Origin: Acidobacteriota bacterium
GTDB taxonomy: Bacteria; Acidobacteriota; Thermoanaerobaculia; Multivoradales; Multivoraceae
Assembly: GCA_003388555.1 (NCBI GenBank)
Contig: QQVD01000073.1
Location: 1-63,936 of the forward strand
DNA length: 63,936 nt
Direction of reading: 5' to 3'
A program made the position numbers and the translations under genes. The notes beneath the pieces were generated by a model. It was given only the letters and a program-made list of their open reading frames with translations, was not told where the DNA came from and made no database searches. Of the stretch, positions 1 to 8,700 are shown piece after piece (position 1 is the stretch's first letter; each line of letters starts with the position of its first letter).

Positions 1-223
1 GCACCGCGTCGACTGCGGCTTCGTCCTTGGCCGCCGAGCGGCGCCCGATCACACGCTCGGCGAGCACCGTGGCGAGCTCGCGCGCGGTGGCGGCCTCGAG
101 TCCCGCCGTCGGCGCGTCGAGGGTCAGCGCCAGCGGCAGGGGGATGCGCGGCCCCGGCAGCTCGAGGCCCCGCGGCCGCGGCAGCAGCAGGTCGGCAGCC
201 CGGCGCGCCGGGTCCTCAGCCAT
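1..223 (-). CDS. 5' fragment of an unidentified gene, cut by the window edge
   Basis: First 74 codons of a gene running off the left edge. Its ATG at 223 lies inside the end of the upstream VOC gene (8-base overlap), so the two are probably translated together. The visible part has a Leu/Pro-rich opening that includes LLPRPRGLEL, then an Ala/Arg-rich helix. That opening recalls the N-terminal domain of family 20 beta-N-acetylhexosaminidases, but no catalytic segment is in view, so the family is only a suggestion. Third codon positions are almost all G/C, as in the neighbours, which supports real coding. Confidence 0.55.
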   Translation of the reverse strand, partial: MAEDPARRAADLLLPRPRGLELPGPRIPLPLALTLDAPTAGLEAATARELATVLAERVIGRRSAAKDEAAVDAV

Positions 224-1010
224 CGGCCTTCCGCGGAGCGGACTGCAGCTCCACCTGGACTCCGCCGGGCGCCTCGATGCGGGCGCCGCGAACGCCGTCG
301 AGCTCGCCGGGCGCCTCGATCAGGGGCGCTCCCGAGCGCTCAAGACGCCGCGCCGCCTGGTCGACGTCGCCGACCCGGAACACGATGCGGTCGACCACCC
401 GGCCGGCGGTCGGCGCCAGCGCGTCGTCGGTCTCGCGGAAGAGCAGCCACCAGGCGCGGCCGGTGGCTCCGGCGACGGCGAAGCGCAGGCCGGGCAGCAG
501 GCCGTTGAACTGCCGCGCCTCGCCGCCGAAGCGCCGGTGCCACCAGTCGCGGTGCTCGCCGGCCTCGGGCACCAGCAGGTGCACGTGGTGCCAGCCGAGC
601 AGGTCGGCGTCGGCGAGCAGCTCGAGCTTGCAGCCGAAGGGATCCTCGAGGAAGGAGATGCGCAGCCGCCGGTCGCCGATCTCCATCGGCTCCTGCAGCG
701 AGGTGCAGCCGGCCGCGCAGAGCCTGCGGTGCCAGCCGTCGAGGTCGGTCACCGACCAGCCGTAGTGGTCGAGGGTGCTGCCGATCGAGCGCGCCGGCGC
801 CTTGCCGGTCGCGGCGTCCCACACGAAGAGCGGGCCGGTGGAGTCCTCCGCGCAGTCCGCCGGCGGCGGGCGCAGCGCCGGGGCGCCACCAGCCGTCGGT
901 CCTGCCACGGGTACGCACCCGAAGTGCTCGCGGTACCAGCTCGCGGCGGCACCGGGGTCCGCGGCGCGCATGTGCAGGTGGGAGAAGCGGGCTTCGACGG
1001 TCGGCGTCAT
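216..1010 (-). CDS. tandem VOC (glyoxalase-fold) protein
   Basis: A 264-residue protein with two vicinal-oxygen-chelate modules, about residues 5-130 and 135-258. Module one shows the metal-ligand pattern SHLHMR, DHYGW and CKLELL. Module two shows HHVHLL, DRIVFRV and VQVELQ. This is the layout of two-domain glyoxalase/dioxygenase-like proteins, which bind a divalent metal and act on small substrates; the substrate cannot be told. The ATG at 1010 puts the first strand right after a short leader. In-frame ATGs up to 1034 are possible and would add up to 8 residues. It is divergent from recD2 across 73 bases and overlaps the next gene. Confidence 0.8.
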   Translation of the reverse strand: MTPTVEARFSHLHMRAADPGAAASWYREHFGCVPVAGPTAGGAPALRPPPADCAEDSTGPLFVWDAATGKAPARSIGSTLDHYGWSVTDLDGWHRRLCAAGCTSLQEPMEIGDRRLRISFLEDPFGCKLELLADADLLGWHHVHLLVPEAGEHRDWWHRRFGGEARQFNGLLPGLRFAVAGATGRAWWLLFRETDDALAPTAGRVVDRIVFRVGDVDQAARRLERSGAPLIEAPGELDGVRGARIEAPGGVQVELQSAPRKADG

Positions 1011-1083
1011 CGCCCGCATCATAGGCGACGGCATCGGCGGCGGACGGATGCGTCGCGGCGGCCGCCGCTGCTACCGTGCCGCC

Positions 1084-3390
1084 ATGCGAACCCAGGGGCG
1101 AGGCAGGGCCGCCGGCGGACGCTCGGCGGAGGAGCGCCGCGCCGAGCGTGAGGCCCTCGCCGGCTCGGTCGAGCGGGTCACCTTCCACAACCCCGAGAAC
1201 GGCTTCTGCGTGCTGCGGCTGCGGGTGCGCGGCCGGCGCGAGCTGGTCACCCTGCTCGGCCACGCCAGCTCGATCAGCCCGGGCGAGTTCGTGCAGGCCT
1301 CGGGGCAGTGGCAGAACAGCCCCGAGCACGGGGTGCAGTTCCGCGCCGAGCTGCTCGAGGTGACGCCGCCGAGCACCGCCGAAGGCATGCAGCGCTACCT
1401 CGGCTCGGGGATGATCCGCGGCGTCGGCAAGGAGCTGGCGAAGCGCCTCGTCGCCGCCTTCGGCGAGCGCGTCTTCGACGTCATCGACGAGCACCCCGAG
1501 CGCCTGCGCACGGTCGACGGCATCGGTCCGGTGCGCCTGCGACGCATCCTCGAGGGCTGGCGCGAGCAGAAGCAGGTGCGCGAGATCATGGTCTTCCTGC
1601 AGTCGCACGGCGTCGGCACCTCGCGCGCGGTGCGCATCTACAAGACCTACGGCGCCGACGCGGTGCCGCTGATCTCCGAGAACCCGTTCCGCCTGGCGCG
1701 CGACATCCGCGGCATCGGCTTCCGCACGGCCGACCAGATCGCGCAGCGCCTCGGTATCGCCAAGGACGCCGAGGTGCGCGCCCGCGCCGGCCTCTCCTAC
1801 ACCCTGCTGCAGGCGGTCGGGCGTGGCCACTGCGGCCTGCCCGAGCCGGAGCTGCTCGAGCAGGCCAGCGAGCTGCTCGAGATCGATCACGAGCGGCTGC
1901 GCCTGGCGCTGCTCGCCGAGCTGCAGGAAGGCGAGCTGATCGCCGACGCCCTCGACGGCGAGCGGGCGATCTTCCTCACCGGTCTGTGGCAGGCGGAGTC
2001 GACGGTTGCCGAGCGGCTGGCGGCGCTGGCGGTGGGGGAGCCGAGCTGGCACGTGCGCGACGTCGACGCCGCGATCGGCTGGGTCGAGTCCGGCCTCGGC
2101 TTCGAGCTCGCCGCCAGCCAGCGCCGCGCCGTCGCCATGGCGCTCGCCTCCAAGGTGCTGGTGATCACCGGCGGGCCGGGTGTCGGCAAGACCACCCTGG
2201 TCAACGCCATCCTGCGCATCGTGCAGGCCAAGGACGCGCGGGTCGCCCTCTGTGCGCCCACCGGCCGTGCCGCCAAGCGCCTCTCGGAGAGCACCGGCCG
2301 CGAGGCCAAGACGATCCACCGCCTGCTCGAGAGCGATCCGCGTCGCGGCGGCTTCAAGCGCGGCGCCAGCGACCCGCTGGAGTGCGACCTGCTGGTGGTC
2401 GACGAGACCTCGATGGTCGACGTGCCGCTGATGTCGGCGCTGTGCCAGGCCTTGCCCGACGCGGCGGCGCTGCTGCTGGTCGGCGACGTCGACCAGCTGC
2501 CGTCGGTGGGGCCGGGGCAGGTGCTGAGGGACCTGATCGAGAGCGGCGTCTTCCCGGTCGCGCGGCTCACCGAGATCTTCCGCCAGGCGGCGCGCAGCCG
2601 CATCGTCACCAACGCCCACCGCATCAACCAGGGCCAGCTGCCGGAGCTCCCGGAGAGCCGCGGCGACGGTGGCGAGTCAGCGTCTTCGGGAGCGGGCGCC
2701 GGTCCCGGAGACGGCCCCGGCGAAGACTTCTTCTTCGTGCCCGCCGCCGACCCCGAGGACGCGGTGGACAAGGTCGTGCGCATCGTCGCCCAGCGCATCC
2801 CGCGCAGCTTCCGCCTCGATCCACGCCGCGACGTGCAGGTGCTCTGCCCGATGAACCGTGGCGGCCTCGGCGCCCGCTCGCTCAACCTGGCGCTGCAGCA
2901 GGCGCTCAACCCGCCGCGACCGGGCGTCGCCTCGGTGGAGCGCTTCGGCTGGACCTACCGCGTCGGCGACAAGGTGATGCAGATCGAGAACGACTACGAC
3001 CGCGACGTCTACAACGGCGACATCGGCCAGATCTCGGCGATCCACGCCGAGGAGCAGGAGCTCGAGGTGCGCTTCGACGGCCGCGCCGCCTCGGCCGGGT
3101 CGGGCTCCGCCGTGGTCTACGGTTTCGCCGAGCTCGACCAGCTGGTGCTCGCCTACGCCACCACCATCCACAAGTCGCAGGGCTCCGAGTACCCGGCCGT
3201 GGTGCTGCCGATCGCCATGCAGCACTTCGTCATGCTGCAGCGCAACCTCGTCTACACCGGCGTCACCCGCGGCAAACAGCTCGTCGTGCTGGTCGGCGAG
3301 ATGCGCGCCCTCGCCCTCGCCGTGCGCGGCCGCGAGGCGCCGCGTCGCCACTCACGCCTGCTGGCGCTGCTGGCCGAGAAGGTGGGCTAG
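1084..3390 (+). CDS. recD2: RecD2-type 5'-3' DNA helicase
   Basis: A 768-residue superfamily 1B helicase of the RecD2 (RecD/TraA-like) family, which unwinds DNA in 5'-3' direction without RecBC. The N-terminus has the family opening ERVTFHNPENGFCVLR, followed by a helix-hairpin-helix part (GIGPVRLRRIL). Then come Walker A GGPGVGKTT near residue 362, Walker B LLVVDETSMVD near 436, LLVGDVDQLPSVGPG, TEIFRQA, and motif VI-like segments KSQGSEYP and YTGVTRGK near the C-terminus. A Gly/Ser/Glu-rich insertion around residues 525-545 separates helicase domains 1A and 2A. I chose the ATG at 1084 because the protein family begins about there; the frame is open upstream to 775, but that part antisense-overlaps the VOC gene. 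Confidence 0.95.
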   Translation: MRTQGRGRAAGGRSAEERRAEREALAGSVERVTFHNPENGFCVLRLRVRGRRELVTLLGHASSISPGEFVQASGQWQNSPEHGVQFRAELLEVTPPSTAEGMQRYLGSGMIRGVGKELAKRLVAAFGERVFDVIDEHPERLRTVDGIGPVRLRRILEGWREQKQVREIMVFLQSHGVGTSRAVRIYKTYGADAVPLISENPFRLARDIRGIGFRTADQIAQRLGIAKDAEVRARAGLSYTLLQAVGRGHCGLPEPELLEQASELLEIDHERLRLALLAELQEGELIADALDGERAIFLTGLWQAESTVAERLAALAVGEPSWHVRDVDAAIGWVESGLGFELAASQRRAVAMALASKVLVITGGPGVGKTTLVNAILRIVQAKDARVALCAPTGRAAKRLSESTGREAKTIHRLLESDPRRGGFKRGASDPLECDLLVVDETSMVDVPLMSALCQALPDAAALLLVGDVDQLPSVGPGQVLRDLIESGVFPVARLTEIFRQAARSRIVTNAHRINQGQLPELPESRGDGGESASSGAGAGPGDGPGEDFFFVPAADPEDAVDKVVRIVAQRIPRSFRLDPRRDVQVLCPMNRGGLGARSLNLALQQALNPPRPGVASVERFGWTYRVGDKVMQIENDYDRDVYNGDIGQISAIHAEEQELEVRFDGRAASAGSGSAVVYGFAELDQLVLAYATTIHKSQGSEYPAVVLPIAMQHFVMLQRNLVYTGVTRGKQLVVLVGEMRALALAVRGREAPRRHSRLLALLAEKVG

Positions 3391-3432
3391 CGAACGACCT
3401 AGCCGTCGTCGGTGGAGTCCGATAGAAGGGAA

Positions 3433-3456
3433 GAACCGGATGGCGAGCTCCGGTTC
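3433..3456 (+). terminator. possible stem-loop after recD2
   Basis: Inverted repeat GAACCGGA / TCCGGTTC with an 8-base spacer, starting 43 bases after the recD2 stop. There is no U-run, so it is only a candidate terminator or RNA-stabilising hairpin. Confidence 0.3.
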
Positions 3457-3594
3457 CGAAGCGAGTACCGACCTCGCTCCCGGTCCGCCCTTCCCGGGTA
3501 GGCGGCGATCCAAGGCCTGGTGGCTGGGCGGAGACGATGCGCGGTGCCACGAATGCGGTGCCACGGACCGGATGACTGGGAAACCCCCACCCAG

Positions 3595-3614
3595 CCTCCC
3601 CCTGAAGGGGGAGG
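3595..3614. repeat. strong hairpin CCTCCCCC-TGAA-GGGGGAGG
   Basis: Perfect 8-bp stem with a TGAA loop, 38 bases before the next start codon. Similar C-run/G-run hairpins are common intergenic repeats in GC-rich genomes. Only this copy was recognised in the window, so its repeat status is an inference. Confidence 0.35.
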
Positions 3615-3651
3615 GGTCGGGAGGTGCCCTCGCAGCGGGTATCGTCCCCCC

Positions 3652-5265
3652 ATGGCCCTCCGCCCCCTGACCGCCGGACCCTCGCTGCGGTTCGTTGCCG
3701 TCTTGGCTGCCCTGATCGCGCTGCTGCCGGCACTCGCCGCCGCCCAGCAGGCCCGTCTGGCCGGCACCGTCTACGACCTCGAGGGCGCGGTGGCGGGGGC
3801 GGTGGTGCGGCTGGTCGACGCTGGCGGCGGGCGCAGCGAGGCCACCACCGACGGGGCGGGGGCGTACCTGCTGGCAGGGCTCGGGTCGGGTCGCCAAGCG
3901 ATCGAGGTCACCAAAGCCGGCTATCAGCCGTCGGTCGGCGAGGTGGTGCTCGCCGAGGGCGAGGCTCCGACCCGCCTCGACGTCGAGCTGCGGCGGCTCG
4001 ACGAGCGCGTCCCTGGCGGACCGGCGAGCGGCGTCGACGCGACGCTGGCGGCGGCGGTGCGTCGCTGGCTCGAGCTCGGCAACCGGCTGCTGGAGCAGGG
4101 GCGTGGCGAGGCGGCGCAGGCCGAGTTCGAGAAGGCTCTGCCCTGGCTCGATCCGGCGGGCGCCGCCGAGGCCCACCGGGCGCTGGCCCGCTGCCGCTAC
4201 CTCGCCGAGGACGTCGAAGGAACGGTCGGGCAGCTCGAGCAGGCCGTCGGCGCCGAGGTCCGCGCCGGGCTGGAGGCTGGCGAGCTCGGCCAGAGCTCCT
4301 CCTACCAGCTCCTGCGCACCCTGCTCGAGCAGCTCGGCCGCACCGACGAGCTCGAGCAGCGCGTCGAGGCCGCCACCCGCGACGCCTCGGATGCGCTCGC
4401 AGCGGCTGCCCCACCCGCGCCGCGAGCGCCGTCCAGGGAGCCGGAGGCGCCGGTACGGCTCACGCGCGACGCCACCGGGCGTCTCCGTGTCGCCATACCC
4501 TCCGGCACCACGGCTCCCGACGTCGCCGAGCTGCGCCGCCGCCTCGGCGACGCCCACTTCGCGGCCGAGAGCTCGCCGCGCGGCGCGAGGGGAGGCGCAC
4601 TGGACCTCAGTGACGAGAGCCTCGCGCTGTTCGTGCCCGCGGTCTATGGCGAGGAGGGTGCGGCGCGGCGACAGGACGAGCCCTGGGGGCTGCTGGTGTG
4701 GGTCAGCCCGACGCCAGGCGGCATGCTGCCGGCCGATCCGGCGCTCGAGGAGCTGCTGGCGCAGCGCAGGGTTCTCTGGGTCGGCGCCGAGCGCAGCGGC
4801 AACCGGCGTCCGTCGTGGCAGCGCGCCGCGCTCGCCCTGGTCGCGGCCGACGTCGTCCTGGCGCACTACGACGTCGATCCCGAGCGCGTCTGGGTGGGCG
4901 GCTACTCGGGCGGCGGCCGCATGGCCTCGGCGCTGGTCTGGCGCTGGCCGGAGCGCTTCCGGGGCGGCATCTTCTGGTTCGGCGCCGATTTCTTCGCCGA
5001 CCTGCCGGTGCCGTTCCGCCCCGGCGCACGCTGGACGGCACGCTTCCCGTCGCCCGGCCGCGACGAGCAGCGCCTGCTGCGGCAGCGGCGCTTCGTCTAC
5101 GTCACCGGCGAGCGCGACTTCAACCGCAGCGAGACCCTGGTGGTCTCGCAGGCGGCTCGCGAGCGCGGCTACGAGGGCGTCACCTACCTGCAGGTCCCCG
5201 GCGCCGACCACTACCTCGGGCTCGACGCGGAGTGGCTGGGCCGGGCCCTCGAGGCGGTGGAGTAG
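3652..5265 (+). CDS. secreted carboxypeptidase-regulatory / TPR / esterase fusion
   Basis: A 537-residue protein with a signal peptide (about residues 1-28, cut near AAAQQ). Next is a carboxypeptidase-regulatory-like beta-sandwich (LAGTVYDLEGAVAGAVVRL to about residue 115), then a helical TPR-like section to about residue 245. The C-terminal alpha/beta hydrolase resembles polyhydroxybutyrate-depolymerase/phospholipase-type esterases. The nucleophile elbow is GYSGGG, a likely acid lies in GERDFN, and the His is in GADHYLG near the end. The ATG at 3652 gives a normal signal peptide; upstream in-frame sequence is hairpin-rich noncoding DNA. Substrate unknown. It probably acts in the periplasm or outside the cell. 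Confidence 0.75.
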   Translation: MALRPLTAGPSLRFVAVLAALIALLPALAAAQQARLAGTVYDLEGAVAGAVVRLVDAGGGRSEATTDGAGAYLLAGLGSGRQAIEVTKAGYQPSVGEVVLAEGEAPTRLDVELRRLDERVPGGPASGVDATLAAAVRRWLELGNRLLEQGRGEAAQAEFEKALPWLDPAGAAEAHRALARCRYLAEDVEGTVGQLEQAVGAEVRAGLEAGELGQSSSYQLLRTLLEQLGRTDELEQRVEAATRDASDALAAAAPPAPRAPSREPEAPVRLTRDATGRLRVAIPSGTTAPDVAELRRRLGDAHFAAESSPRGARGGALDLSDESLALFVPAVYGEEGAARRQDEPWGLLVWVSPTPGGMLPADPALEELLAQRRVLWVGAERSGNRRPSWQRAALALVAADVVLAHYDVDPERVWVGGYSGGGRMASALVWRWPERFRGGIFWFGADFFADLPVPFRPGARWTARFPSPGRDEQRLLRQRRFVYVTGERDFNRSETLVVSQAARERGYEGVTYLQVPGADHYLGLDAEWLGRALEAVE

Positions 5266-5361
5266 CTGCGCCAGGGCGCACGACGTTGGAAGAGCCGAGC
5301 CCGCTCTCCGGTTCTCATCCTTTCGGCGGCAACCGCCCGCCGGCTCCGCGCGTACCTCGCA

Positions 5362-6582
5362 GTGGAGCTCTGCCGGAGGGCAACGGTCATTTCCCACGTC
5401 AGCAAATCGAGTCTCGTCTCCGCTCTCGCCCTGGTCGCGGCCCTGGCTGGCTGTGCCACGGTCAAGGATGTCGGCCTGCGGCCGCTCTACGTCGAGTCCG
5501 ATCTCGACGGCACCTTCGAGGTGCGTCTCGACGTGGCCTACCGCAGCGATCCCGAGGCGCACCCGCAGAAGCACCGGCTCGACCTCTTCCTGCCGCACCG
5601 GGCGGGATTCCCGCTGCTCGCCTTCGTGCACGGCGGCTCGTTCGAGAACGGCGACAAGGGCGTCTCGCTCGCGGGCCTGGACATCTACGGCAACATCGGC
5701 CGCTTCTACGCCGCCCGCGGCGTCGGCGTGGCGCTGATCAACTACCGCCTGCAGCCGGAGGTGCACTGGCCGAGCCAGGTCGACGACGTGGCGCGTGCCG
5801 TGGCCTGGCTGGCGCGCCACCAGGAGGAGCTGGGCGGTGACGGCCGGCTCTTCCTCTCCGGGCACTCCGCCGGCGCCTGGCTGGTGTCACGGGTGGCGCT
5901 CGATCGCGACCTGCTCGAGCGCCCGGGCGTCGATCTGGCGGGGGTCGCCGGCGTCATCAGCGTCAGCGGCTCCGGCTTCGACATGACCGACGAGCAGACC
6001 TGGGAGATGCTCGGCGGCCCGTTCAGCGAGGCGGAGTGGGCCGAGCGCTTCGATCCGGGCCGCGAGTGGGACGCCGAGGGGTGGAAGTCCGCCGCCTCGA
6101 TCGTGCCGCTGGTGCGGCCCGAGGCGCCTCCCTTCCTGATCGTCTGCACCAGCCGCGAGCTCGAGGCGCTGCAGCGCCAGAACCGGCTCTTCCACCGCGC
6201 TCTCGGCGAGGCCGGGGTGCCCAGTCACTTCGAGGTCGTCGGCACCGACAGTCACCGCCGCATGGCGCTGGCGATGAGCCACCCCGACCGCCTGTTGCCT
6301 CAGCTGGTGCTCGACTTCGTGAGCGGCGGCGCGGCGGAGCTGGCGGCGGCGTGGAGCGCGCGGGCCGAGCCCGGCGACGAGGGACGCGCGGCGTTGGCTC
6401 GAGCGACTCGCGGGGACCGGTTCGAGCCGGATCCCTTCGAGCCGGACGACCTGGTCGGTCCACCGGCTGCGGCGGCGGGCTCCCGGTGGCTCTCAGAGCA
6501 GAGCTACGGTGCGCTCGACGGTCCAGTAGGCGGCGATCAGGCCGATGGCGTGGATTGGCAGCCGCCGCACGAAGAGCGGTAG
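5362..6582 (+). CDS. lipoprotein alpha/beta hydrolase (carboxylesterase-like)
   Basis: An esterase of the BD-FAE/carboxylesterase type, about 400 residues, probably lipid-anchored: the leader ends in the lipobox LAGC. The oxyanion loop is HGGSF, the nucleophile elbow GHSAG, and DSHRRM near the C-terminus may carry the catalytic His. The usual-codon start is GTG at 5362, which has no good ribosome binding site. A strong GGAGGG at 5375-5380 sits 8 bases before an in-frame ATT at 5389, which would give a textbook lipoprotein leader, so an ATT start is possible. The last 90 bases overlap the 3' end of the convergent hupE-like gene, so the final 30 residues are encoded antisense to it. Confidence 0.8.
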   Translation: MELCRRATVISHVSKSSLVSALALVAALAGCATVKDVGLRPLYVESDLDGTFEVRLDVAYRSDPEAHPQKHRLDLFLPHRAGFPLLAFVHGGSFENGDKGVSLAGLDIYGNIGRFYAARGVGVALINYRLQPEVHWPSQVDDVARAVAWLARHQEELGGDGRLFLSGHSAGAWLVSRVALDRDLLERPGVDLAGVAGVISVSGSGFDMTDEQTWEMLGGPFSEAEWAERFDPGREWDAEGWKSAASIVPLVRPEAPPFLIVCTSRELEALQRQNRLFHRALGEAGVPSHFEVVGTDSHRRMALAMSHPDRLLPQLVLDFVSGGAAELAAAWSARAEPGDEGRAALARATRGDRFEPDPFEPDDLVGPPAAAAGSRWLSEQSYGALDGPVGGDQADGVDWQPPHEER

Positions 6583-7584
6583 CCGGGTGAGGCGCTCGCC
6601 GAGCAGCGCCAGGGCGAGCAGGATCACCGCCACCACCAGCAGCTGACCGATCTCGACTCCGAGGTTGAACAGGAACAGGCTGAGGGCGATGGCGCCCTTG
6701 GGCAGCCCGATCTCGGCCAGGGCGCCGGCGAAGCCGAAGCCGTGCAGCAGGCCGAAGCAGAAGGCGAACAGCCACGGCCGGTCGCGGGTCAGCGCCGAGC
6801 GCCGCTCCTCCGGGTGCAGCAGCTCGACCGCCAGGAAGAGGATGCTGAGCGCGATCGTCGCCTCCACCGGCCCCGACGACAGCCGCACCAGCTCCAGGGT
6901 GGAGAGCGCCAGGGTGATCGAGTGGGCCACGGTGAAGGCGGTGATCGTCTGCACCAGGCGCCACGGCGAGCGCACGAAGAAGAGCAGCCCGATGACGAAC
7001 AGGATGTGGTCGAAGCCGAACAGCAGGTGCTCGACGCCGAGCACCAGGTAGGCCGGCACCGCGGCGCCGCTGGCGCCGCCCAGAGGCGTCGAGGGCGCGG
7101 CGGGCTTGAGCAGGTGGCGCTGCGATTCACCGTCCAGCCGCTCGACGTGCACCATGACGTCGGTGATGGTGCGCTCGAGGCCGTCGATGCGCAGGGTGCG
7201 CGCGGCGAGACCCGGGCCCGGGGTGCCTTCTGGGGTGTCGCCGGACGCATCGCCGGACGCGTCGCCGGCGGCTGCGTCGGCCCCGGCGCCGGAGCAGTCG
7301 AGCGTGGTGCGGTGCACCACCGCGCTGCCGACGCCGCTGGTGATCTCCGGCGCCTCACTGGCGACCTCCACGCACGGCGGCTCGAGCAGCGGCTCGAGGC
7401 GCAGGATGCGCCCCTCGAGCAGCGGCTGCTTCCACAGCATCTCGAAGCGCTCCGGCGCCGTCTCGCGCAGCTCGAGGTAGGCCGGACGCACCTCGTGGGC
7501 GGCGAGGGGAGAGGCGGCGAGAAGCAGGATGGCGAACGGCAGCAGGAGCGGGGGCCGTCCGCCCAGCCACTTCCGAGGTGTCAC
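6493..7584 (-). CDS. HupE/UreJ family membrane protein
   Basis: A 363-residue protein starting at GTG 7584, which overlaps the parvulin stop as GTGA. It has a signal peptide (ending near SPLAAHEVRP), a soluble beta-rich N-terminal domain of about 150 residues, and a C-terminal block of about six hydrophobic helices containing GVEHLLFGFDHILFVI and LLHGFGFAGAL. These His/Asp/Gly motifs are typical of the HupE/UreJ family, whose members are linked to nickel or cobalt uptake. The large N-terminal ectodomain marks the subgroup that occurs beside PpiC-type isomerases. An Ala/Gly/Asp repeat (ASGDASGDT) interrupts the ectodomain. The metal and direction of transport are not shown by the sequence. Confidence 0.85.
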   Translation of the reverse strand: MTPRKWLGGRPPLLLPFAILLLAASPLAAHEVRPAYLELRETAPERFEMLWKQPLLEGRILRLEPLLEPPCVEVASEAPEITSGVGSAVVHRTTLDCSGAGADAAAGDASGDASGDTPEGTPGPGLAARTLRIDGLERTITDVMVHVERLDGESQRHLLKPAAPSTPLGGASGAAVPAYLVLGVEHLLFGFDHILFVIGLLFFVRSPWRLVQTITAFTVAHSITLALSTLELVRLSSGPVEATIALSILFLAVELLHPEERRSALTRDRPWLFAFCFGLLHGFGFAGALAEIGLPKGAIALSLFLFNLGVEIGQLLVVAVILLALALLGERLTRLPLFVRRLPIHAIGLIAAYWTVERTVALL

Positions 7585-8546
7585 GGCGCCCGGCCTCCCG
7601 CCGCCGCGGCTGCACCGTCGCCCCCGTCGTCGCGGACGGCCTCCGAGTCGTCTCCCGGATCCACCAACGGCTCGATCTCCACCTCGTAGCGGGCGCGCAG
7701 ATCGCGGTAGGCCTGCTCGTTGGCCTCGCGCCGGCGCTCGCGGCGCCACTCCTCGAGCACCTGGGCCCGCACCTCCTCGAAGCCACGCTGACGCGGCGGC
7801 GAGGTCGCCACCACCTGGACCAGGTGCAGGCCGAGGGCCGAGCGCACCGGACCGAACCACTCCGCGTCCGCGCCTTCTCCTGAGGTCGCCAGCGCGTCGG
7901 CGAAGCGCCGGCCGAACAGCTCGCCGACGTCCTGCGCGGTGCGCTCGGCGTACTCGCGCTGCAGCATGAAGGGATCGCCCAGCGAGCGCCACGCAGGTGG
8001 CGATGCCGAACGCAGCCGCTCCAGGACCCCCGTCGCGTCGGCCTGCGCCTGCTGCTCGCCGCGCCGGTCGACGCTGAAGTAGACGTGACGGAACGACCAG
8101 CGCGGCGGCTCCGCCCAGCGCTCGGCGCGCCCCTCGAACCAGCGCCGGAGCGCCGCCTCGTCCGGGTCCTCCAGCCGCGTCGTGTCGTCGAGCAGGAAGC
8201 CCATCTTCTGCGCCAGGCGGCGGCGAATGATCGTGTCGTCCTGGTCGAGCCCGAGGCGCAGCGCCTCGCGGAAGAGCACCTCCTCGCGCACCGTCGCCTC
8301 GACCAGTCCTGCCAGCTCCTCCGGCGTCGGCGCACGGCCCGACTGCGCCTCCCACAAGCCCGCCAGCCGCGCCATCTCCGCCCGCGAGACGACGATGTCG
8401 CGGTCGACCTCGCCACCGCCGCGCCAGGCGTCGAGCGCGAACAACCCGGCGCCGATCAGCAGGAAGACGACGAAGGGGTCACGGAGGAGGCGGAAGCGGC
8501 GCTTTCGGGGCGTGGAGTTCTGTTCTGGCGACGTTTCGCTGGTCAT
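7581..8546 (-). CDS. membrane-anchored PpiC/parvulin-type peptidyl-prolyl isomerase
   Basis: A 321-residue protein with a basic N-terminus, one membrane helix (about residues 25-42, FVVFLLIGAGLFAL), a SurA-like helical arm, and a parvulin/rotamase domain around residues 150-270 (WSFRHVYFSV, EWFGPVRSALGLHLVQV). It should face the periplasm and help fold exported proteins. It overlaps the HupE-like gene by four bases, so the pair is co-translated. Known families show this coupling too, which suggests that the isomerase serves the HupE ectodomain. It is divergent from the PKD gene across 154 bases that must hold both promoters. Confidence 0.85.
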   Translation of the reverse strand: MTSETSPEQNSTPRKRRFRLLRDPFVVFLLIGAGLFALDAWRGGGEVDRDIVVSRAEMARLAGLWEAQSGRAPTPEELAGLVEATVREEVLFREALRLGLDQDDTIIRRRLAQKMGFLLDDTTRLEDPDEAALRRWFEGRAERWAEPPRWSFRHVYFSVDRRGEQQAQADATGVLERLRSASPPAWRSLGDPFMLQREYAERTAQDVGELFGRRFADALATSGEGADAEWFGPVRSALGLHLVQVVATSPPRQRGFEEVRAQVLEEWRRERRREANEQAYRDLRARYEVEIEPLVDPGDDSEAVRDDGGDGAAAAAGGRAP

Positions 8547-8700
8547 CGTGATACTCGTCTCGGGCGCGTTTCGAGAGGAGGGAGTCTACCGGCGCTCGTC
8601 CTGGCCGCTCCGATAGGCTCGAGAGGGGGCGCCGGACCGGAGGCAGCGGATCGCCGAACCGGGGCTGAGGCGTCGCAACGACTGCAGCCGAGGAGACGAG

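Noticed and set aside
340-2619. A 759-codon antisense frame opposite recD2
   Set aside because: Low-complexity composition, no ribosome binding site, and it conflicts with a clear helicase and with the VOC gene.
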